11,813 bases of DNA from an uncultured Collinsella sp. (GTDB lineage: Bacteria > Actinomycetota > Coriobacteriia > Coriobacteriales > Coriobacteriaceae): positions 1 to 11,813 of the forward strand of contig CABUTH010000043.1 of NCBI GenBank assembly GCA_902494465.1, read 5' to 3'. The notes below the pieces were generated by a model. The model searched no databases, was not told the DNA's origin, and worked only from the letters and a program-made list of their open reading frames with translations. A program made the position numbers and the translations under genes. Below, piece after piece: positions 5,816 to 11,813 of this stretch. Within the stretch, counting starts at the first letter, position 1. The number at the start of each line of letters is the position of its first letter.

Positions 5816-7462
5816 ATGTGCGGAAGTCACTTTGATAAGCAGACCCAACGCGAGCGTACCTGCTCGCTGGTTCACGGTTCGTGGAAACGGGCGGGTGCCA
5901 GGCTGGCGTGCGTCGGAGCGTGTGCGCTCATGGTCGGTCAGCTGCTGCTGCCAAGCGTTGCCTTGGCAGCAGATTGGATCAACGTGGGTGGCACGCAGTA
6001 CAACGGGGGTGTTGCCGTCGGCGACGAGGCGGGCACGTGGTCCTGGAACGGCGCCGACGACATGCAGCTCAATGGCTATAACGGCGGCGGCATCAGCGCC
6101 GAGGGCAACCTCAACATCGGTGTGACCAACACCAACACCGTTACGGCCGATGCCGGTCAGAGCGCCATCGAGGTCTCAGGCGGCAACCTTGCCATAACGG
6201 GCGGCGGCACGCTCAACGCGACGGGCCAGACCGACGTCATCACGGCGGCGGGTGACGGTATTATTGGCGGAGATGTGGCCATCGACGGCACCACGGTCAA
6301 CGTGACGGCGACGGGTACGGATGCGAATGGCGAGGAGTGCGAGAACGCCGAGGCCATAACTACGTTTGGTGGCGACGTGACCATTAAAAACGGCGCGACT
6401 GTCGATGTAAAGGCGGGACGTGCGACGGAGTCCGGCGACGGGTACTACGGTTACGTGACGGGCATCTATGCCACTAACGGCGCACCCAGGGGAGATGGCG
6501 AGTTTACATGGGAGCATGACGGACAGAGCAACAAGGGCGGTCGCGTGTCAATTGGCTCTGGCTCAAAGGTGACGGTCAAGGCCGAATCCACCCTGGAATC
6601 TCAGGGAATTGTGTCCCGTGTCAACAACGGCGCCGCGCGTGTCGAGATTGCAGGCGATTCGCTCGTGACCGCGATTGCCGACGCTTCGGGCGGCAACTGG
6701 GGTGCCGTGGGTATCGAGGCGGCCGGAATGGGCGACGATGCCACTGCCGATATCATCATCGATGGAAAGAACACGTTTGTGACCGCGATCGCCAGCGCCT
6801 CGAAAGATCGGTATTCTAACGACACGTACGGCCTGCATACCAGCTCGGGGAGTGCGATCGAGGGCGGAAGCATCCAAATTAAAAACGGCTCCGTTGTTGC
6901 CCAGGGCAGCGATGGAGCGATCGTTGCCGACAACTTCACGACCGCCAACGGCCCCGCTGGCATGATCGTTATCGGCGAGGGAGGGAAGATCGTGCTTCCC
7001 GTCAACGGCGTGGTGCGTGACTACCAAAAGCTGGGTGCCCGTCCCATGGCGCTGGGCAACCGATTTGAATATTCTGATTTTTGGGGACAGACGATTGGTG
7101 AGCCCGGCGAAGGCGTTTTGAGGGCCGATCGCGATGCGGACAAGATCGCCAAGGTCGCGCATATCGTATTCGACGGAGGTGCTACGCCTGCTCCCGATCC
7201 GGCACCGACTCCCAAGCCGCAGCCGGGAGGCGAGGGCTCGACGGGCACGACGGGGGCGACGACCCAAACTTCGACACAGACTGGTTCGGCCGTGAATGTA
7301 AAGCCTGCTGCCGCCAAGGTATCCGTCACGGCTTCGAAGGCGACGGCCTCTACTCTCGCGGCCACGGGCGATAGCGCCGCGTTGAGTGTTGCCGCCATGA
7401 GCGTCGCTGGTGCCACGGTTGCAGCCGCCGGCATCGCCGCCGCGCGTCGTCGCGAGGAATAG
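5816..7462 (+). CDS. Beta-helix-like cell-wall surface protein with LAATG sorting signal
   Basis: A 548-residue secreted protein, probably wall-anchored. Residues 1-51 form an unusually long leader: a polar, basic stretch with KQTQRER (8-14) and CSLVHG (16-21), then a hydrophobic core ending PSVALA (46-51). Residues about 60-400 are Gly/Asn/Thr/Val-rich with repeated short strands such as GGNLAITGGGTLNATG (122-137) and GGDVTIKNGATVDVKAG (185-201), a pattern typical of right-handed parallel beta-helices in adhesins and carbohydrate-binding wall proteins. A Pro-rich spacer (about 457-470) and a Thr/Ala-rich stretch precede LAATG (514-518), a hydrophobic helix and the basic end RRREE, which together make a sortase signal. 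Ligand and function are unknown. Leader and tail closely match those of the next gene, while the bodies differ. A terminator follows at 7512, suggesting a single-gene transcript. Confidence 0.85.
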   Translation: MCGSHFDKQTQRERTCSLVHGSWKRAGARLACVGACALMVGQLLLPSVALAADWINVGGTQYNGGVAVGDEAGTWSWNGADDMQLNGYNGGGISAEGNLNIGVTNTNTVTADAGQSAIEVSGGNLAITGGGTLNATGQTDVITAAGDGIIGGDVAIDGTTVNVTATGTDANGEECENAEAITTFGGDVTIKNGATVDVKAGRATESGDGYYGYVTGIYATNGAPRGDGEFTWEHDGQSNKGGRVSIGSGSKVTVKAESTLESQGIVSRVNNGAARVEIAGDSLVTAIADASGGNWGAVGIEAAGMGDDATADIIIDGKNTFVTAIASASKDRYSNDTYGLHTSSGSAIEGGSIQIKNGSVVAQGSDGAIVADNFTTANGPAGMIVIGEGGKIVLPVNGVVRDYQKLGARPMALGNRFEYSDFWGQTIGEPGEGVLRADRDADKIAKVAHIVFDGGATPAPDPAPTPKPQPGGEGSTGTTGATTQTSTQTGSAVNVKPAAAKVSVTASKATASTLAATGDSAALSVAAMSVAGATVAAAGIAAARRREE

Positions 7463-7511
7463 CAATTTTGCCTAGGGCATGCAGGGCATAAAACCTCGGT
7501 GCGCTTGATTG

Positions 7512-7552
7512 AGCCGCCGCGCAGGGATTTGCGTCCCCGCGTGGCGGCTTTT
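7512..7552 (+). terminator. Intrinsic terminator after the first surface gene
   Basis: AGCCGCC (7512-7518) pairs with GGCGGCT (7543-7549); inner pairs GC/GC and GGGA (7524-7527) with TCCC (7534-7537) close a short loop. TTTTGCGTTT follows. It lies 50 nt after the stop at 7462 and before the next palindrome, so the following surface gene probably has its own promoter. Confidence 0.75.
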
Positions 7553-7560
7553 GCGTTTGC

Positions 7561-7598
7561 GCAGGTAGGGACGCGGGTTCGCATGTACGAACCTAGGC
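7561..7598 (+). promoter_or_regulatory. GCAGGTAG box plus palindrome, copy 2
   Basis: GCAGGTAG starts at 7561 and GGTTCG at 7576, the same 15-nt offset as in the other copies. Arms GGTTCG (7576-7581) and CGAACC (7588-7593) flank CATGTA, and the right side continues TAGGC as in copy 1. The left outer arm is degenerate here, so the conserved part is the inner dyad, the upstream box and the right flank. It ends about 50 nt before the ribosome site of the gene at 7660. Confidence 0.6.
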
Positions 7599-7647
7599 GT
7601 GGCGCCCGGTTTGCCGCACTGTGATGTCATGGAAACAAACCTCGATT

Positions 7648-7654
7648 AAGGAGG
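7648..7654 (+). promoter_or_regulatory. Strong ribosome binding site deciding the second surface-protein start
   Basis: AAGGAGG stands 5 nt before the ATG at 7660, the same site and spacing as in the first surface gene. A GTG 39 nt upstream (7621) is in frame but lacks a site and would break the leader match between the two proteins. Confidence 0.85.
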
Positions 7655-7659
7655 ACGAC

Positions 7660-9654
7660 ATGCAAGGACAACATTTTGCCAAGCAGACGCAGCGCGAGCG
7701 CGCTTGCTCGCTCGTTCACGGTACTTGGCGTTGCGCGGGTGTGAGGGTCGCCAGCGTCGGTGCGTGCGCGCTCATGGTCGGCCAGCTGTTACTGCCGAGT
7801 GTGGCGCTTGCGACCGAATGTGCGGATTCTGCTGCTACGACGGGTGAGGTCGCTGCGGCTCCTGCGGCGCCGGCGGCTACGGTGGATGCGAATGCGGCGA
7901 CAACACCGACAACCGAGGCTGCTCCGGCAACTCAGAACGAGGCCGATACTCAGCAGGTATCTTTGGCTGACACCGTCGAAGGGGCTGGCGATGCAATGCC
8001 CGCCGAGCAAAACGCTTCCAGCAACAACGCCGCCATGCCGGCAGACAACGCCATTATGCCCTGCGGTGTGACCGACGTGACGGGTGGGGATGGCGTGACA
8101 ATCGACACGAACGTCGAATCCTACTACAGGGAATGCGAGCTTCCACCCGAGATTTCTCTTACCGGAGGCGGTAGTTTCTCATGGGATTTTGGACCGGTCC
8201 CAGATGAGGTGGCGGATAAGCTATCAAACGCATCCGAAACTAAGTATTACAAGGCAGATGCCGCTACTGGCGCGCTTGTTGAAGTCGCCGATCAGTCTCA
8301 ATCGAACGTGACGATTTACATTGCGCCATATGAAGGGCAGATGCGCGCGACGCTGACCCTGACGGGTGGCGACTTTGTAGACGGAAACTATGCACTCATC
8401 CGCAACGAGGATGTGCCGTTTACTTCAACGTTGACGTTCAACGGCACCGACTATAATGATGGCATCCTCATCGGCGATCCTGATAGCACCTCCGATAAAC
8501 CAGCTCAAATCGTTGTCCATGAAACAAGGACCGATTACTACCTGCGCTACAACTTCAACACCGTGGTAAAGCTAGCTGCTCATGGACAGGCAATCAATAG
8601 CGTTGATTTGGGTTCAGGATATATCGGCTATCGCGCTGGGGATACTCCCGCTCCAACCACTCATGTACCATACGCAGATTACGACAAGTATGAAATTGCT
8701 TACGAGTGCTGGGAGGAGATGGACAACAGCGACCCCACGGATCTTCATCCCGTCGCCTTCTGGTATTCCGACGAGGGCATGTACACACCGGGCATGAAGC
8801 GAATCGACAAGTTCGAAGAAGGCAAGCACTACATGCATTCTGTCATGCTACGCCAAAAGAACGGGTATGAGTTTGCCAACGGCTGCACTGTGGCAATCAA
8901 TGGCGAGCCACTTAACGCCATGAGTGTTCAGAAAGTCGAAAATGGTCTGTTCCTTGCGCCGACCACATCGTTTACCTGCGAAAAGGCTCTTGTGTGGCAA
9001 GCAATCGACACGGTCGAGATTAATGGCGCTACCGTCACGTTCAAAGACGGCGATAAGCCGGTGTTCACGGGCGCTACGTCCGATGACACTCGTTATTGGT
9101 ATCAGTGCGAGTTCTGGAATTCTGAGGATGGCGCTGGAGTGAACTCGGCATGGTTCTGGGATCAAAATATCGAGAACCACATTGATACGTTTGAGGCTGG
9201 GAAGACCTACAGCTACGGTTTTTATCTCAAGTCGCATGAGGGTTTCTACTTTACTCGTGACACTAGGGTCACAATTAACGGCAAGACTTATGGCTACTGG
9301 TGGAACGAATCCGATGCGGAGAATCTCGATAGAGACGGTAAGACGACCACCATGTGGGTCTATACCAATCTTACGATGACGCCTGAAGCAATGCCGACGC
9401 CGACGCCGGACCCCAAGCCGACGCCCGAGCCCGAGACCAAGCCCGAGACCAAGCCGGGTCAGGCGCCAACGACCGCCACGATTACTACGACCGTCTCGAC
9501 CACCAAGACTCCGGCCGTCAAGCCCGCTGCCAAGACCAGCGATGCCACCCTCGCCGCAACGGGTGACAGCACCGGACTTGTCGCCGCGGCCATGAGCCTC
9601 GCCGGCGCCATCGCAGCAGCCATCGGCATCGCCTCAAAGCGCCGCGAGAACTAG
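7660..9654 (+). CDS. Cell-wall surface protein with tandem repeated domain and LAATG signal
   Basis: A 664-residue secreted wall protein of unknown ligand. The leader (1-51) is identical to that of the previous gene at 41 of 51 positions without gaps. An Ala/Thr/Pro-rich low-complexity stretch (about 57-135) follows, then a beta-rich region (160-290). Two related domains come next, about 311-418 and 448-548. Each has an 'INSVDL' or 'IDTVEI' opening, a central Cys/Trp pair, FEEGKHY or FEAGKTY, a Gly-Tyr/Phe-x-Phe step, and a closing VxINGxx. This closing pattern is common in large Firmicutes and Actinobacteria surface proteins. A PTPxPKPTPEPETKP spacer (about 578-600) leads to LAATG (631-635), a hydrophobic helix and KRREN. 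The middle of the gene is less G+C-rich than its ends (45-52% in three sampled lines against 67-70% at the ends), which suggests an exchanged body. Confidence 0.85.
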   Translation: MQGQHFAKQTQRERACSLVHGTWRCAGVRVASVGACALMVGQLLLPSVALATECADSAATTGEVAAAPAAPAATVDANAATTPTTEAAPATQNEADTQQVSLADTVEGAGDAMPAEQNASSNNAAMPADNAIMPCGVTDVTGGDGVTIDTNVESYYRECELPPEISLTGGGSFSWDFGPVPDEVADKLSNASETKYYKADAATGALVEVADQSQSNVTIYIAPYEGQMRATLTLTGGDFVDGNYALIRNEDVPFTSTLTFNGTDYNDGILIGDPDSTSDKPAQIVVHETRTDYYLRYNFNTVVKLAAHGQAINSVDLGSGYIGYRAGDTPAPTTHVPYADYDKYEIAYECWEEMDNSDPTDLHPVAFWYSDEGMYTPGMKRIDKFEEGKHYMHSVMLRQKNGYEFANGCTVAINGEPLNAMSVQKVENGLFLAPTTSFTCEKALVWQAIDTVEINGATVTFKDGDKPVFTGATSDDTRYWYQCEFWNSEDGAGVNSAWFWDQNIENHIDTFEAGKTYSYGFYLKSHEGFYFTRDTRVTINGKTYGYWWNESDAENLDRDGKTTTMWVYTNLTMTPEAMPTPTPDPKPTPEPETKPETKPGQAPTTATITTTVSTTKTPAVKPAAKTSDATLAATGDSTGLVAAAMSLAGAIAAAIGIASKRREN

Positions 9655-9689
9655 GTTTCGGCGGAGGCCCTCGTTTCCACCTCAGCAAG

Positions 9690-9746
9690 ATCTCAATCTG
9701 TAACACCTGGCTGTCCAAAACGACCCTAGATGTTACAGATTTAGAT
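9690..9746. repeat. 57-nt hairpin element, first of a tandem pair
   Basis: The 16-nt arms 9690-9705 and 9731-9746 pair with one mismatch around a 25-nt loop. The inner stem is ATCTGTAACA / TGTTACAGAT. A second copy with the same arm and loop lengths follows after 24 nt. No coding role is visible. Confidence 0.75.
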
Positions 9747-9770
9747 GAACCGAATGGCCGCCAATCTAAT

Positions 9771-9827
9771 GTCTCGACCTGTAACACCAAGCGGGGAATC
9801 TGACCTCTAACTGTTACAGATCGAGAC
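9771..9827. repeat. 57-nt hairpin element, second of a tandem pair
   Basis: Arms GTCTCGACCTGTAACA (9771-9786) and TGTTACAGATCGAGAC (9812-9827) pair with one mismatch around a 25-nt loop. Compared with the first copy, two stem pairs change on both sides (A-T to G-C at stem positions 1 and 6), so pairing is kept while sequence changes. CTGTAACACC and TGTTACAGAT are conserved and the loops mostly differ. The pair and the elements after it fill the 334-nt gap before the next gene, where no gene is seen. Confidence 0.75.
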
Positions 9828-9846
9828 AAACCGGCCGGCAAGTCCA

Positions 9847-9885
9847 AAGCCACCACAAAGGTGCCTGTCCCCTTTGTGGTGGTTT
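9847..9885 (-). repeat. CCACCACAAAGG hairpin repeat, inverted copy
   Basis: CCACCACAAAGG (9850-9861) pairs with CCTTTGTGGTGG (9871-9882), extended to 15 pairs with one G-U. The loop TGCCTGTCC is the reverse complement of the GGACAGGCA loop at 5770-5778, so this copy lies in opposite orientation to those at 4143 and 5757. It sits directly before the third palindrome. Confidence 0.8.
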
Positions 9886-9887
9886 GC

Positions 9888-9928
9888 GCAGGTAGAACGG
9901 TAGGTTCGTATATATGAACCTACCGTTC
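9888..9928 (+). promoter_or_regulatory. GCAGGTAG box plus palindrome, copy 3
   Basis: GCAGGTAG starts at 9888 and GGTTCG at 9903, again 15 nt apart. Here the palindrome is longest: GAACGGTAGGTTC (9895-9907) and GAACCTACCGTTC (9916-9928) are perfect 13-bp arms around GTATATAT. GCTTTGTTTTT follows, so this copy could also act as an intrinsic terminator for the previous gene. It ends about 45 nt before the ribosome site of the gene at 9989. Confidence 0.6.
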
Positions 9929-9988
9929 GCTTTGTTTTTGGACGACGATTACGCTGGATGACTTTTGGTTTGCAGGAAAGGAACGACC

Positions 9989-11813
9989 ATGAGGTGGACT
10001 ACTGTTCGAGCGCTTTGCCGCCGCCTGACCGTTGCCGCGGTGACCCTCACCATGGTGACGGGCTCGTTGCCTGTGGGCGCGTTTGCTGAGGCCCTCAACA
10101 CCGACGGCACTTTTGTGCAGACGGATAACGGCCAAGCGGACGACGCCGCTTCCGCCGATTCGGCTGACGCCCAAACGTCAGACTCTGCTTCCGCCGACCC
10201 CGCGCCCGATGCCGGCGCCGCCGACCCCACAGTGCTCGATAGCGGTGATACCCCTACGCCCCCGCCCTCCGAGATTGCATCGGCGGCGGGCCTAACGGGC
10301 GCCGGGCAGACCGAGAGCACACCTGCGGGTACGCTCGCCACCGATCTTGTCGAGGGCAAGGAACTCGCCGAGCAGCAGAAGCAGGAGGAGACCGCCGAAG
10401 CCGAAGCAACCTGGAATGAGGATCTTGGGCTCTGGATGACCTCGAAGGGCGCCACGGGCGTAAAGGACGAATACGACGATGGCTACGTGGCCGGCGAGCA
10501 GACCCCCGCGCAGTACTACTTCTCGATTGATAGCCTCACCAACGAAATTTCTATCGAGTATGGCGACGCGGGCATTACCACGTTGGAGGTGCCCTCGACC
10601 ATCGACGACAAAAATGTCGTAAGCCTTACGGGTATGGGAAGCGCTGCGCTCACATCGATCACCTTCGCCCCTAATTCGCATGTCCGCTCGGTTGGAGGCT
10701 TGGGCGGCAGCAGCATCAAAGAGATCGCACTGCCCGATTCGGTCGAGGAGCTCAAGAGCTATGCATTCTACAAAAGCAAGACGCTCCAAACGGTAACCTG
10801 GCCCAACAACGCGGCCTTTACCACGATTCCCGAGCAGGCCTTTAAGGAATGTGAACAACTTGACGACAAGGTGGTGGCAACGCTGCCGCCTTCGGTCAAA
10901 ACTATCGACTATCTTGCATTCGCCTATTGCGGCGTGCCACAGTTCTATGTCTCGGACACAACAGTGCTCACCTTTACGCAGATCAATGTGCCGGGCACGG
11001 TGGAGCGGATTGAGCGCAATGCCTTTGACGGGTGCTCGCATGTGTCGTCGGTGACGATCGGCGACGGCGTTAAATATATCGGAGCGCACGCGTTCGCCTC
11101 TCTTGATCCTGCGATTGCCGGCAAAGAGATTGTGCTACCCAAAAGCGTGGAAATGATAGAGTGGGGAGCTTTTGAGAACACGAGATACGGAAACGAGACG
11201 AACCATAATGCCGTTGCCCTGCGCGTGATGAACCCCGATCTTCAGTTTGGTGAGGCGGGCTATCCGGGCGACTATAATGAGCGCGTGACAATCGATGGCG
11301 TAACGTATGCGATTCCCTTTAGTGAAGGCCAGACCATCTATGCCTATGCGACCGATTCGGCTGGCAACCCCTCGATGGTCAAAAAGCTTGCCGATGCCGT
11401 GGCCGATTGCAAGGACTCCGTCGATTCCTCGAAGCCTGCCTACACGTTTGAGTGGATGGGCGAGGCGGCCCAGGTGACGGGCAAACTTCCCCAGAGCGCG
11501 ACGGCTACACTCGTGCAGGCGGGGCAGTCCACGCCGCTGGCGGTTGGCGATGACGGCAGCTTTACAGCGGACGCTCTCTCCAAGACAGCAGCCACCCTGC
11601 GCATTTCGCTCAGCGGTTACTATGACATGGTGCTGGCGCGCCCGGGCGACCAGATGACGGGCACATGGAATATCGGAGAGATTAAGGCGGAGGACTTTAC
11701 CAAGATTCCGGCTTCGCGCGCGATTGAACTTAATGTGGGCTATCTTGAACCGATTGTGGGCCAGGATAAGACCGAACGCATTGAGCTCGATAGTCTCGAT
11801 AACATCGATCTGA
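9989..11813 (+). CDS. BspA-type leucine-rich-repeat surface protein, 3' end outside window
   Basis: The first 608 residues of a large secreted protein; the frame is still open at the window end. AAAGGA (9977-9982) lies 6 nt before the ATG. A Sec signal (basic RALCRRL, hydrophobic core, cut near AFA at 31-33) is followed by an acidic Ala/Asp/Ser-rich stretch (about 36-140). Residues about 190-400 carry BspA/TpLRR-type repeats of the LRR_5 kind, for example IKEIALPDSVEELKSYAF (243-260), TTIPEQAFKEC (278-288), VERIERNAFDGC (338-349) and VKYIGAHAF (361-369). Near 480-560 there is a beta-sandwich-like stretch with TGKLPQ, DDGSF and LRISLSGYY, resembling a carboxypeptidase-regulatory-like domain. 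Such proteins commonly bind host or bacterial surfaces; the ligand here is unknown. Its leader differs from those of the two previous surface proteins, yet it has the same upstream palindrome. Confidence 0.85.
   Translation, partial: MRWTTVRALCRRLTVAAVTLTMVTGSLPVGAFAEALNTDGTFVQTDNGQADDAASADSADAQTSDSASADPAPDAGAADPTVLDSGDTPTPPPSEIASAAGLTGAGQTESTPAGTLATDLVEGKELAEQQKQEETAEAEATWNEDLGLWMTSKGATGVKDEYDDGYVAGEQTPAQYYFSIDSLTNEISIEYGDAGITTLEVPSTIDDKNVVSLTGMGSAALTSITFAPNSHVRSVGGLGGSSIKEIALPDSVEELKSYAFYKSKTLQTVTWPNNAAFTTIPEQAFKECEQLDDKVVATLPPSVKTIDYLAFAYCGVPQFYVSDTTVLTFTQINVPGTVERIERNAFDGCSHVSSVTIGDGVKYIGAHAFASLDPAIAGKEIVLPKSVEMIEWGAFENTRYGNETNHNAVALRVMNPDLQFGEAGYPGDYNERVTIDGVTYAIPFSEGQTIYAYATDSAGNPSMVKKLADAVADCKDSVDSSKPAYTFEWMGEAAQVTGKLPQSATATLVQAGQSTPLAVGDDGSFTADALSKTAATLRISLSGYYDMVLARPGDQMTGTWNIGEIKAEDFTKIPASRAIELNVGYLEPIVGQDKTERIELDSLDNIDL

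Noticed and set aside
6563..7465. 300-codon minus-strand frame
   Set aside because: It is antisense to the beta-helix-like gene, whose frame has a leader, repeats, a sorting signal and a strong ribosome site.
7463..7500. Possible hairpin TTTTGCC...GGCATAAAA
   Set aside because: It needs a bulge and has few pairs; the stem at 7512-7552 explains termination better.
9690..9827. Tandem repeats read as a small CRISPR array
   Set aside because: The repeated parts are the two arms of one hairpin with a loop between them, there are only two units, and no cas gene is near.
10292..11089. 265-codon minus-strand frame
   Set aside because: It is antisense to the leucine-rich-repeat gene, whose plus frame has recognisable repeats and a signal peptide.

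Overview
The window looks like chromosomal DNA from a gut actinobacterium of the class Coriobacteriia, most likely Collinsella or a close relative. This is inferred from four signs: high G+C coding DNA, a LuxR-type helix-turn-helix fused to a 12-helix MFS-like membrane domain (an architecture typical of this class), LAATG-type cell-wall sorting signals, and many short hairpin repeats between genes. No rRNA or tRNA gene, transposase, integrase or CRISPR array was seen.

Layout. Positions 1-312 hold no convincing gene. They contain a perfect 31-bp inverted repeat and a possible promoter. Positions 313-3342 are a compact four-gene operon for a polar amino-acid ABC importer, in the order ATPase, lipoprotein binding protein, permease, permease. 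This matches the gluABCD order of corynebacterial glutamate uptake, although the real substrate cannot be read from the sequence. A 106-nt imperfect palindrome follows directly, then a cytidylate-kinase-like gene (3513-4136). That gene converges on a minus-strand LuxR/MFS regulator (4188-5591), and the two share a bidirectional terminator hairpin.

From 5592 to the window end is a surface-protein island. It holds three plus-strand genes: a beta-helix-like wall protein (5816-7462), a wall protein with a tandemly duplicated domain (7660-9654), and a BspA-type leucine-rich-repeat protein that runs off the window (9989-11813). The first two share a nearly identical 51-residue leader and a matching LAATG tail around unrelated bodies. 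All three genes are preceded by the same composite DNA element: a GCAGGTAG box, then, at a fixed 15-nt offset, a palindrome GGTTCG-N6-CGAACC. The first copy lies in the divergent region shared with the LuxR regulator. The simplest model, which is inference, is that this membrane-bound regulator or another factor controls the three surface genes through that palindrome.

The intergenic spaces also hold two hairpin families. One has a GGGGACAG core (two units at 135-207 and single copies near 4143, 5757 and 9847, the last inverted). The other is a pair of tandem 57-nt hairpins at 9690-9827 whose stems differ by compensatory changes. Both resemble REP-like or MITE-like elements more than gene parts.
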